A stretch of DNA of 64,000 nt from Perkinsus marinus ATCC 50983 (lineage: Eukaryota > Perkinsozoa > Perkinsida > Perkinsidae). The notes under the pieces were generated by a model that saw nothing but the letters and a program-made list of their open reading frames with translations, ran no database searches and was not told where the DNA came from. This document shows, one piece after another, positions 1-10,236 of this stretch. Within the stretch, counting starts at the first letter, position 1; every line of letters begins with the position of its first letter. The DNA lies in contig NW_003207677.1 in NCBI RefSeq assembly GCF_000006405.1, positions 781,319-845,318 of the forward strand. Reading direction: 5' to 3'. The translations under genes and the position numbers were made by a program.

Positions 1-49
1 ACTGACATAGAAATATATAAAAAATCTCAACGTCAGAACTGAATCGCCC

Positions 50-330
50 TCCGTTCCAAGGCAGGCGCGTAGTATGCGGCGCAGTTGTTGACGATTGATT
101 TGAATCCCGAACGTCATGAGGACTTCTGCAGCAAGAGTCTTCAATGTGGTGAAGGGGTCGTCCGAGATCCACTCCTCAATCAAATCGATGTGCTCCTCGT
201 TGAGTTTGATGTGTGTGGCACCACCACGGGGTTTGTTTTTTGGCGACGGCCGTCGGACCCACCCCCGAGCTGTGCTCACAGCGGTGCCGTTGGAACGAGC
301 CACCGCCGCTCAGTCGCCATCATTGGTGGC
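50..330 (-). pseudogene. Tc1/mariner (IS630)-like transposase DNA-binding fragment
   Basis: The minus strand encodes a helix-turn-helix-like segment. It runs through an Arg-rich linker (RGWVRRPSPKNKPRGG) and then HIKLNEEHIDLIEEW, followed by FTTLKTLAAEV, FGIQINRQQLRRIL and a short tail. The pattern of acidic helix, TL..LA..V and FGI.I....L.R.L is that of the N-terminal paired-like DNA-binding domain of IS630/Tc1/mariner transposases. No DDE catalytic part is present; the frame runs towards the window edge. An in-frame TGA lies just upstream of this segment, so the copy is either broken or spliced. A Pro/Ala-rich open stretch (about 390-530, minus) may be a leading exon. Family assignment is by pattern only. 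Confidence 0.45.
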
Positions 331-611
331 CGCCTCACGAACTCGTCGACGGGCAGATTCTTGTGGCTTCTTTTAGGGATATCGGCGACCAGCAGGAGGA
401 GGGGTAACGGCCGCAACGGCACCACCAAGGCCGATATCGGCGAGATCATGGACAGGAGTGTGGTCAGGAGATATGAGGGGGTGAGCGGGAGCAGCGGCCG
501 CATGGATGGGTGTCGCAGGGGCTTGGTTCTGCATGATGCCTACGGACGAGTGACACGGTCAACAAAACACGAGAACAAAATCACCATGAGAGTACTGGCA
601 TGACTGCCCCG

Positions 612-905
612 CAAACACGAAATCGAAGTTCCGAACGACGAAGTCGATTTTCCTAAAGGGACGAAATCGAAGGTCTGAAGGTGTACTCGACGAAATTGAA
701 AGTTCTATGACAAACTCGAAGGTTCGAAAGTCGAAATTGAGAGTTCTATTAACACGAGAACTTCCTACCGACTTCGGACGAACTTGAATGTTCTATGACG
801 ATGTTGAAAGTTCTAATTGCGAATATGATCTACCCGTTTCGCATTCGTACCTCCAACTTCGGCGTCCCGACGAAATTGATGGTCCCAAAGACGAACTAGA
901 TGTTT
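612..905. repeat. Degenerate ~25-bp satellite
   Basis: About ten diverged units built on 'tcgaaattgaaagttctatg' with variants follow one another. Copies differ by substitutions and small indels. No open reading frame uses them. Confidence 0.6.
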
Positions 906-928
906 AAAAGGTGTAGAACCTGAGTAAA

Positions 929-1182
929 CAGAAGCCTTACACCTTACAGAAGCCTTACACTTTACAGAAGCCTTACATTTTACAGGAGCCTTACACCTTA
1001 CAGGAGCCTTACACTTTACAGGAGCCTTACACTTTACAGGAGCCTTACACTTTACAGGAGCCTTACACTTTACAGAAGCCTTACACTTTACAGAAGCCTT
1101 ACACTTTACAGAAGCCTTACACTTTACAGAAGCCTTACACTTTACAGAAGCCTTACACCTTACAGAAGCCTCGCACTTTACA
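929..1182. repeat. 18-bp tandem satellite (~14 units)
   Basis: Near-perfect head-to-tail copies of an 18-bp unit (agccttacactttacaga, with aga/agg and act/acc variants). Blocks of identical variants suggest recent local duplication. From about 1,190 to 1,760 I see no supported gene or repeat. Confidence 0.9.
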
Positions 1183-1762
1183 TGTGCCTACATCTACTCA
1201 CATCTCTGTTGTCGGCGGCATCCCTCCAGCCAAGTCTGTATATGTCGGGCGCTAGCACTGAGAAGTATCTTAGATGGCAGTAGGAAAGATGCATGGCGTT
1301 ATGATGGTCTGTCAAGATTTCAAATAGGCCGCATGTCCTTGTGGTAGAGAACTTTCAGGCGACTGATAATACGTTGCTTGATTCACAACATTCAAATCTC
1401 AGTGAAGTAATTGTGAATTGAAATTAGGCTCAGGAATGTACTTATATGTGAGTTTTCCGAAGAGTTGTCAGCAAACGACCAATTTCGGCAGTGGACCGAA
1501 CCAATGTCGGACTTGAATATAGAAAATGCTAGGTCACAAAGGTGCCTCCTATTTTCCACCCGGCGAGTGTTAGTGCCGGGGGGCAAAGGCTGAGGAGGTT
1601 CCTCTTTGATGGTCCCTTTATCCGGACTGATCTGTGTGTGTGTGAGAAAATGTCCAAAAAAATAGCTTCGCTCCGCCTTTCATGTGAATTTACAATGCCA
1701 GCACTGTGCTAGTGTATGTAGTAGTGTAGTTATTGCTTGGTAGTTGACTTTTTGAGTAATAC

Positions 1763-3863
1763 ATGAGTAATACCAATACGACCGGGGAGGACCCCAACAG
1801 GCCCGGTAAGCCCCATAGGGCTCGTCAGTAGTGATGGTAGTGTCTCAGGAAATGGAGAGCAACCAGAGAACCCATTGTTGGTATACAATGTTAACAGACC
1901 GGGTGCAGTTCGTGGGCGGCCAAGTGGAGCTGAGGCCCCTCCACAAGGGCCTCCCCCTACTGGGAATGTCTTCCACTTCGGCCAGCCTCCGCAGCCTATG
2001 CCTTACAATGGGCCGGCACTACAACAGCAACAGCAGCAGCAGCAGCCGCAGGAGGCCGATGTGGCATCTCAGGTTCGTGGTGGTAAGATACGGATTAGGT
2101 CAGGTTAGATGCATCAGATTCGAGATCGCTTACGTGCGGCTTTCGGGTTTGGTAACCAGCCGACTACTGGACAGGCTCATAGCAATGGTTGGCAATGGAA
2201 TACGTGGGACTGTGGTCGGTCCACCAAGACCGCAATTTGGTCCACCATCGGGCTCTTGGTCTTCTTTGTGCTCTTCTGGGTCTTCTTCACTGCAACTCTG
2301 GAGGTATTAGATCGACCATTGGTCTCACTGATGGGTTCTCTGTAGGTCAATGAAGTAGGCATACTGCGCAATATGATAACAGGTTCGGTGCCTGAGGACG
2401 GCGGCGTCTATCGAGGCGGCCGGCATGTGGTAAGCTGTAGTACCACTTGAGTTTTGCTCACTAGGAAATGCTCAGGTATGGCCTTTCCAAACCTTTGTTA
2501 AGTTCCCAGCTACTTATACTACCATCGACTTCACTGGGCCGATGACTGTCAAAACAAGTAGGATGGGTAAGGTTGGCAGCTGTCGTGGAAGCTCGTGTGC
2601 TAGGGACTGGTGCTGACAAGTCGGACCCTGATAGTGGTGGACAACCAATCACGATATCCTGCTCTCTACAGTAAGTCCTCAAGGGTTGAAAAATTCGGCC
2701 TTCCCGACCGTACTCAATTTTCGAGCAAATTAACTTCGCATTTTATCCGGAAGTTCGCGTCGTAGATGCCGATCGTTAATATACTTGCCCTTCCTATTAC
2801 CGCCCCGTGGTTCAGATTCCAATTTGATCTGGAGCACCTTCATGACGTCTACGTGTCCTTTGGCGGCCTAGAACCAGCTATGATTCGGTACCGTTTGTTG
2901 GCAAGGAACGCCGTGTCTAATACGGCTCAGAGGTAGTGGTGATGATGGTACTCAGGATGGAGGGCGAGTGGTACTGCAGGTTCGTACCGCAAGACTTCTG
3001 GCAAGACCGTAAGAGGATATCTGATACGATGGAGAGTGTGTTGAATAGGACCTTCATTAGTCAAGGTGGCGGCAGCAAGATCCGATTCTTCCAGGTAGGT
3101 GGAGGTCCCGGGTTCGAACCCCGGTATCGGCTTTTTTTCACTCGTACTGTATTATTCAGATCCTCCGTACTGACTTCGTACCTAGTTATGAAGACACTAT
3201 TACAGACATACAGGTGCGTATATGACTCTATGGCAGACGCAAGCATCATCTGCTGCTGGCAGGTAGCCGAGCAGCAGAAGGTTATCAACGAGTACGCTCA
3301 GGAGGTGGCGGCAGTCAGACAGAGTATCGAAGTGCTGTTGGCGCAGAATGAGGTAGAGCCTTCTACTAGTCACCATAGTTGTGGAAATCAGAATAGAGTG
3401 TGAGGAGTTGACTCTTGAAAATTATGGAGAAATCAACATGTTAGTTTCAGCTGATTAGTGAGCATCGCGGTTATGTTGTGAAGGACAGACCCGACACGGT
3501 CTGGAGATTCCATAACGGTCGATGTGCTATGATGATGTGATCAGGCTCGTATAGCAAATATTACGGCAACAGGGGCGGCCAAGGCGAGAGTTATCGTCGC
3601 GGAAGCCACACAAGAGGCATTCAGAACGAAGCAGGCTACGAAGGCAACGGCGTAATGGATGCAATTGGGGAATCTTCGCTGTGCGCAGTTGGTATCTTGC
3701 TAGGTATAAACGCTTGTCGGACCAACTGCAGTTGGGCGCAACAGAATTTTCCAAGTATCTCGAGTTGAAGAGTGCTACTGGCAATAGACGTGGAGGGTCG
3801 GTGGTGATGGGTCTGGGCTCGTCTCCAGTACAGCGTGGCCGACCTGTTCATGATGAACTGTGA
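1763..3863 (+). CDS. SPFH/band-7 domain membrane protein A (multi-exon)
   Basis: Starts at ATG 1763 (MSNTNTTGEDPNRPG). A 43-nt intron leads to a Pro/Gln-rich cytosolic tail with a poly-Gln run. A 45-nt intron follows, then a single membrane segment (IGLLVFFVLFWVFFTATLE). The SPFH-like core comes next: GVYRGGRHVVWPFQTFVKFP, then YTTIDF, then VYVSFGGLEP with SNTAQ, then ITDIQVAEQQKVINEYAQEV. The C-terminal exons (ARIANITATGAAKARVIVAE and SDQLQLGATEFSKYLELKSA) are the helical tail typical of band-7 proteins. It ends at TGA 3863. Such proteins scaffold membrane microdomains and oligomerise; the exact subfamily is not resolved. The intron at 3095-3159 contains a tRNA 3'-half-like sequence. The exon chain between about 2,670 and 2,940 is only partly resolved. 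A paralogue follows 138 bp downstream. Confidence 0.8.
3095..3159 (+). other. 65-nt intron containing a tRNA 3'-half-like sequence
   Basis: The GT-AG intron of SPFH gene A joins RFFQ to ILRTDF in frame. It contains a perfect T-arm (CCCGG stem, GTTCGAA loop type), an acceptor-like tail and a run of seven T, as at a Pol III terminator. No matching 5' half lies upstream, so this is not an intact tRNA gene. Confidence 0.65.
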
Positions 3864-4001
3864 AGGGATGGTTGAAAGGATACTCTCGAGTACCGCTCTT
3901 TGTGCTATTATTATGCTTCGAAGTTTCTCTGATCTCCGAGACTTGTTGTACTTGTAGTAGTAGTGTATCAGTCCATTAGCAGTTGATTCTTCTATTGTAA
4001 T

Positions 4002-5587
4002 ATGAATAACATTCAGAAGGTAGTGTTGTGGTCCCCATTACTGATAGTGGCAATAGTGGTAAGTGAACTATGGTGAGATTACCGTGATGTTCTTTTCTTG
4101 TCAGTTACTGGCCTTGTCCTTTTCGAAAGTGCCAGCGACCGAACTCGGTGTGAAGTACGATAACATATTCAAGCATGTTGCATCGAAGCCGTACACGGAG
4201 TCAGGGTTGTACACGATTGGGCCCTTTGCTTATTTCGTAATCGGAAGGTCCCGGGTTCGATCCCTGGTGGAGGTGTTTTTCCGTAGGTTTATTACCCTAA
4301 AACTGTGAGGACCATCGAGTTCTCCACCTCTGAGTATGATGTCCTCCACGCTAGGACAAGCGATGGTCTACCGCTCGTACTCGGCGTTGCCTTCCAGTAA
4401 GCAGACGATTTTGTCTATAGTTTGAGTGGATCTCTTGACTGCCTTATCCTGGTTCGATTGGGATGTTCGCTCAGGAGTGGTATGATAGGTACCAGTTGAT
4501 ACCGGATGAGGCAGTGGAACTGTACATGCAGTTGGGCGAGGACTTCGAGACGACTTTCAAACTCGTTGCGAACCATTTGGCTACCGAGTGAGTCTACTTC
4601 CGTTTGATTTTTGTGAAGTCTCTTTTTCGAAGGTACGCTACTCAGTTTAGCGCTTACCAGTTTTTCAATAGCAAGGAAATGATAGCCCGAGGCATGATGG
4701 CGTACCTGGACGAGCACTTCAGGGTAAGCATAATAAGAGTAGATGAGAATGTAGTAATGAGAAAAGTTTTTTCGTCGGTTTCGAAACCCGAACTCGGGTA
4801 ACTTGAGTAAATTGTGATTATACTCACTTCAGTTTGCATGTTCAAGCTACTTGAATTTTTTTTCGGGAGTGACCGTTGAAAATTTATGTCGTTTTTAGAG
4901 AGATTTTCATGCTTCCATTCAAGGGCTGCAGATCAACGAGGATGAGCTGCCCGATCAGTTCTATAACTCAGTATTGACGGCTGCTAACACAAAGCAGAAT
5001 ATCACTCGTAAGAAGGTTCCTAATAGGAGCGTTTAGACATGAGGGGTTCTAATTACGGGGTGAAGTATTTCATTCCAGACGTAAAAGGGTCGGATGCCTC
5101 GAGTAACTTAATTGCATTTGTATACTATGATTAGTTAAGGTGATCAGTTCGTGGAGTTATATGCCCTTGCAAGAGTGGGATGGAATCTCAGTTTGTGAAC
5201 TCTGCGATGTTGAGAGGCATTCTCTAGCTTGAAATTATCAAGGGCAACGAACTCGGACGATCTGTGAATATCATATGTATTTCCATGATTTTTTTCTTAT
5301 AGGTAACATTAATCTGAGAGATGCGGCTAAGGTTGGTATGGCAACTGATCGTATAGTAGCAGCAGCTCAGGCTAATGCGACGGTGTCGAGAGCGCAGGGA
5401 CAAGCGATGAGGACGGTAGTACTAGGAATGAGTAAAATGAGGTATTCATTTTATTGTGTAGTTGCAAGAAGGGCAAGCTGCGGCTGCTGTGCTCGAGCAG
5501 TATATATCGGCTGAAACCCGGGCGTTCACAGAAGTGAAGTCGTCATTGGCGTTGAACAACACGGAGCTGTTACAATACATATGGTGA
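4002..5587 (+). CDS. SPFH/band-7 domain membrane protein B (multi-exon)
   Basis: ATG 4002 begins MNNIQKVVLWSPLLIVAIV, a membrane segment that continues across an intron as LLALSFSKVPATELGVKYD. The SPFH core follows: GLYTIGPFAYF, an intron at 4237-4286, then VYYPKTVRTIEFSTSEYD and SDGLPLVLGVAFQ. Later exons encode YQLIPDEAVELYMQLGEDFE, MMAYLDEHFR, and GLQINEDELPDQFYNSVL. The helical tail starts INLRDAAKVGMATDRIVAAA; after a 43-nt intron it continues LQEGQAAAAVLEQYISAE and ends with a stop at 5587. Short further coding-like sequence (KVNIFLNADRKGYRP, near 5,740-5,790) may be a last exon, so the 3' end is uncertain. It has the same domain layout as the upstream gene but lacks the Gln-rich tail. 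The family organises membrane domains. Confidence 0.8.
4237..4286 (+). other. 50-nt intron made largely of a tRNA 3' half
   Basis: This GT-AG intron of SPFH gene B joins GPFAYF to VYYPKT. It reads like the 3' half of a tRNA: anticodon-stem-like start, variable loop, T-arm (CCCGGGTTCGATCCCTGG), acceptor tail and TTTTT. The upstream exon shows no D-arm or 5' acceptor strand. Confidence 0.65.
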
Positions 5588-5639
5588 GGGGTTTGCCCTT
5601 TATGCATAGAAGAAGGCGATATGCATATCGTCAAGCGCA

Positions 5640-6900
5640 TATGAAAACTCTGAGGAAATATACTCCTGTACGTTTCTAAACGAATTCGTATGTCAACGTG
5701 TAAACATGTATAAGTAGTGAGGAAACTCTGAAGCTCAGCTGAGGAAAGTGAACATATTTCTCAACGCTGATAGGAAGGGCTATCGTCCAGGTACGATGCA
5801 TTGCAAGGTGGTGGAGTGCAACCGAATGAGGACCTTGTTGGCCAAGTACTGGTTGGTGTTGATCCTAGTGTCTATATGAACGCTCCAAAGGCGTGATAGT
5901 GTCGCTACTATTGGTACTGGTATTGATTTTGTTTCGAACTGATGACGGAGTTTAGTGGTGTTTAGTTTGGTGTTGTGGTTTGTGTGTTTTTCGCACAAAA
6001 CAGGCGAAATTTTAGTGGTGTAGAAGCGCAGGAGCGTTGCTTTGATCTTGAGAGTAGTAGTAGTTAGGTTTAAGGAGAAGGAGCGAGCGTTTCGAGTATG
6101 GGCTGCTTTCATTCGGCTTGCGGCGCCGTTCTGGTAGGGATATTATGGCCGATTCGAACGATGATGATCATTTGAAGGAACGGTATGGAAATAAGAGAAC
6201 TGCGGGATTTCATTCAGCTGTGATATTCAGGGTAGTTTATGCTGGTGAGAAACTGAAGTGAACGAGTAAGGTTTAGTTACTGAGGAAGGGGTTTAGTTTT
6301 TTTAAACCGGAAGCGTTAGAGATTTGGTATGAAAATTCTGCGAGAAGATCACTCGGAGTGGATGCGGGATCGTTCAAGTTATGGCATGTGAAAACGCTCG
6401 GAGACTCATCGAAAGCATTGTGAACTTCCTCAGTAAATCTGCCCTCGCCGATTGATTCTGTCGACTGCTTTAATTTGACGTTCACGTTTTGCCCTCGCTA
6501 TGAGGGCAATTTATTATTGCATTACAGCGGTTATGGAGAGCTGTTAGGCGTAAGGGTCTACATTGTGAACCGAATCGTTGATGTTTCTTGATAAGTGTTT
6601 GGTAGTCTTCAGCAACCATAGACAATAGCAATAATTTTATGCCTTTTTCTTTTTCTTTGGAGAAATATGCACGTGGTCAACTACATGTCTGTGAAAATCC
6701 CGCGGAAACTCTGGCAAATTATTGTAGTTCTTCTGTATACTCCCAGCCGGATTCGTATGTGAAGTTGTATTTCGAGTGATAAACTCCTGAGCTCGGCTGA
6801 GAAGAGCGAACAGTTTTCCCAACACTGCTTTTTATAATGTTGATGTTATTGGAAGTCGACGTGGAAACTAGTAAAGTTGTTTTAAAGAAAGTTACTTAAG
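5640..6900. other. Gene-poor stretch with dispersed-repeat remnants
   Basis: Only short open frames occur and none is recognisable. Segments 5,655-5,770 and 6,655-6,830 resemble each other and the long centrin intron (24,440-24,575). They share motifs such as 'caactacatgt', 'ggaaactct' and 'gagctcagctgagga'. Confidence 0.4.
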
Positions 6901-6924
6901 GTGACATTCCGATTCACACTTGAT

Positions 6925-7016
6925 ATGTTTAGGATTATCCTGTTCGTGCTGATAGGAGGCTCTTTGCTATTGGAGAATGTCGATAGTAGTTGTTTGAGTT
7001 TTATGACGTCGTCATT
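6925..7016 (+). CDS. Secreted-protein start, truncated by an assembly gap
   Basis: ATG 6925 encodes MFRIILFVLIGGSLLLENV, a Met, a positive residue and a hydrophobic core ending near small residues. This has the look of a signal peptide. About 30 residues are visible before 100 N. Nothing after the gap can be joined to it with confidence. Confidence 0.4.
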
Positions 7017-7116
7017 NNNNNNNNNNNNNNNNNNNNNNNNNNNNNNNNNNNNNNNNNNNNNNNNNNNNNNNNNNNNNNNNNNNNNNNNNNNNNNNNNNNN
7101 NNNNNNNNNNNNNNNN
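7017..7116. other. Assembly gap (100 N)
   Basis: A run of exactly 100 N, a conventional scaffold gap of unknown true length. After the gap, a motif near GGACCTAATCTGTATCTTAC occurs at about 7,153 and again with one change at about 7,368, a short direct repeat. Confidence 0.95.
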
Positions 7117-7496
7117 GAGATAATAGCGGCATGCCAATCGAGGTACAGGATTGGACCTAATCTGTATCTTACCACTGGGGCACGTTGTGTATCTTTGTCT
7201 ATGTCTTGTTTAGAGTGGACGTGAACTCAGAAGCAATGTCGACGGAAGCGGAGTGCGTTGATGATCAGTATCGAGATAGAGTCTTACAGAAGGCGGAGGC
7301 TGATTGGGATTTGGGTGGGTTATACAGGGTCGAGGAATAGAAAGCGCACACAAATAGGCATGAATCGGACCTAATGTGTATCTTACGCGGTTCAACCTAA
7401 GATACGAGCGTCGTCGCGTACCTTGCTATACATCGGACAGGGGTCTCGACATCTAGTGGATTAGATCTGCTTCGCTCAAGCGTCTCTGTCCCTCTA

Positions 7497-9608
7497 CCGT
7501 CAGTTCCCCAGCATACCGCCTCTCGAGACTCCTACGTTCAACTCAGTCGATACGTCCCCGTCAGGTGAGCAGCTTCCATTCTTCCTGCTCACTTCTGGCT
7601 GGACCTTGGCCTTGCCAGGTTGTCCCATGAGGATCGTAAGGCTTTGAATCTACTGGAGCGAGCTCTCAATGTGAGCGAGTATACAGACAGAGTCGACGTC
7701 TACACGCTGCGACAAGAGAAGGACAGTTTGATCATTGACCAACTGGATGAGGTTGGCCTTCATCTGCTACTAGTGTGATGGGGCTTATCAGGCGTGCTCT
7801 ATCTTGTCTGGAATGTCGATAGCCTCACATCAGCGTCCTCCTGCGGATTTCCAGCACTGGTATCAACGAGTGTTCGAGGTAAGGGTTGTGTCAATCAGTT
7901 TTCAGTCGACTTGAGAGTTTAGGTTGGCAGACGGTATAAGATGCTCAATCCGGAGAGGTTCCGAGATAACTATGGAAAGTTGATGTAAAATATATCGGTG
8001 AAGAGATCGTTGTGGAATAGATTTACAGGTACATGTTGATGGATGCGAATAAGGTCAGGGACAGATTGCAGTTTGAGCTGATCAAACCGATCAAGACGAT
8101 CGAATCGGAATATGGGTACGCCGAATTTAGTTCTGAAAATCTGAATAACGGGTTTCACTTTTTTGTTCAGAGCCCTCGGTCAACCCCTGGAAAATCTTCT
8201 CCTCGACTCTCGGTTGCCTCTAGCTGTCCATCCAGCACACAACAAGGAGGAGGCAGCTGTTAAGACAGCAGCAAGGGAAGATATAGCGGCTAGACATGGG
8301 GTGAGGTATACACTATAATGTGGCCTATCTGGGTCTCTTGCATCGCTCTAGTATCCACTTACGGCCATGCCTAGTTTTCAGTACTGCAAATGGATACTGT
8401 GCGTATCGTTCGATAGTAGGCTGCCGCTCATTGTCGATATGGTTAGGATAAGTTCCAGCCTGAAGACTTGAATGCCGTCCTCGACTCGCTCGAAGAATTT
8501 GAAGAATTCCGGGAGCACTGCTCGGAGCCAGCGACCAGGATGAAGGAGTATCTTCAGCATTATTTCTCTCCTATCGATGAAACCTCTGGATCTGGTGGGT
8601 CTATCAACGTGCTAGGGAAGGTCATGGAGTCGACTTCTAGACGGTGTAAAGTCTCGCCACTGTTCACTGCGCTTGCGGTACGGCGAGGGAGGCGCGAGGC
8701 TCTCTCATGACCATCGACGGCAGTACCAGTATGTTCTGCAGAGTTTGACGCTATGGGATGACGTAAGCCTCCGCGATTGCTTTGCCGTGGTCAGTGGGTC
8801 CTCAGGTGTTGAAGAACCTCATTCAACTCTGGCACATGGTTGAGAACGACACTATCGTGAAACCTGCAGGAGGTTATCGACTCGCCGATACAGGCCAGGG
8901 CCTCAATCGGTAGGTATTGATCTTTACTGCCGTTGGTGTTACTGTGATACTTAGGATACAACAAGCTCCCTCAGTGTACCGTGCGATGAACCAGATACTA
9001 AATAGTGTCCAGCAGAAATTGGGTGGTTGGACAGGCTCGAGCGTTGTACATATGGGTGACCACAACGTCCCTAATGTACGTCTTCTTACTGTTGGTCGTC
9101 AACGAGACTGTCTATGATAGGCGCTTATCTTCCTTGATAAATATTGTCAAATCCCTCGGATACTGTCCCCTGTATGTCATTGTCTTGATCGTTTGGAAGC
9201 AGAATACCAAGCAAGGCCCAGCATTAGAGAGTACACCAACAGAGATCATCAAAAAATTACTTGATATATCCATCAGTTACGTTGATTCAACCTTTGGCGG
9301 TGTTGATGGAGCTAAACGAATAATATTGCAGGTGCGCTCGACAGGATCAAAGAGATTATGTGACCATTCTTCTCTTCTGTTTAGGATTTCTTCAAACACG
9401 CATTCGATGGCAGCGGTGCTGACAATTTCTTTGACGCCGGAAGCTGCATCGATGGGAGGTGAACAAGTCCCTTTACAGTTGTCTACGACATCGCCATCTC
9501 AGGTTGACATCAGCATGGAACTGGTGTAGTCAAATCGAGAAAAAGATCTACTTTCCCTTATTCTTGCTCACTGGATTTACTGGTTTCGACGGCGAGGAAG
9601 GATGGTGA
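7497..9608 (+). CDS. DUF2009 protein (conserved eukaryotic family)
   Basis: Successive exons match the order of the DUF2009 family. They read LSHEDRKALNLLERALNVSE with YTDRVDV; then DFQHWYQRVFE, GRRYKMLNPERFRDNYGKLM, and DRLQFELIKPIKTIESEYG. Next come LDSLEEFEEFREHCSEPATR, ARLSHDHRRQYQYVLQSLTL, YRLADTGQGLNR, SSVVHMGDHNVPN, and ALIFLDKYCQIPRILSPV. The last block is DFFKHAFDGSGADNFFDAGS then WNWCSQIEKKIYFPLFLLTG, ending at TGA 9608 after GFDGEEGW. Introns are mostly 40-50 nt. I could not fix the start codon; the earliest plausible exon (LYRQFPSIPPLETPTFNS) begins near 7,497. The molecular role of the family is, to my knowledge, unknown. Its 3' end faces that of the minus-strand HEAT-repeat gene. 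Confidence 0.8.
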
Positions 9609-10236
9609 TGCTTTTCCCGTTGTTCCTACATACACTAGTCTCTAATCTACTCCTTTTGTGTTCAAGTAATCAGTTGTATTGGAATATAAACACGAAGTTG
9701 GAGGCAGAGAATTACTCTGATCCTGTGGCATAGCGGCCCCAACCGCTGAATAAACTCTTTAACAGGCGGCACATAAGCTTCCAACAATGCGAAAGCCCAG
9801 TCAAACCGAATACACTTTCTGATGTCCATCATATCGACATCGTACCGTCGAGTAATGGCATAGCGGCCCCGTCTGACTATCTCAAGTCATCAATCGGGGC
9901 CGCTATGCCACTACTCCTACTGAAGATACTTGTCCCTAAACCTCCGAGATTCAGATCAGTGATGCAGATCATTTACTTTCAAAGAAACAGTTTAAGGAGA
10001 CGCAGAAAGCACTCGAGGCATCCGTCTGTAGTATATTGATATGTACGGGTCGATGTGTGAAGGGGTTCCAGTTGGATATCGGGGTGCTCGGAAGATACAC
10101 TATGTGCAGGCAGGCCTTGATAAATGGCCTTGGGTCAACAAACTGATGCTGTCTCTCTTAACCCGAGCCGTATCAGTCAGAACTTGCGCAACATGGCGAT
10201 CGATCGCGAAAGAACATGAGCGGGGAAAAGGACATG
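9609..10236. other. Convergent intergenic stretch with a thrice-repeated 15-mer
   Basis: It separates two convergent genes. TGGCATAGCGGCCCC occurs at 9726-9740 and 9856-9870, and its exact reverse complement at 9896-9910. The last two form a 15-bp stem with a 25-nt loop. I see no supported gene here. Confidence 0.6.

Noticed and set aside
85-603. 172-residue plus-strand frame at the window start
   Set aside because: It is antisense to the transposase-like segment and has no protein-like pattern of its own.
3095-4286. Complete tRNA genes at the T-arm motifs
   Set aside because: No matching 5' acceptor strand, D-arm or full anticodon stem is present upstream.
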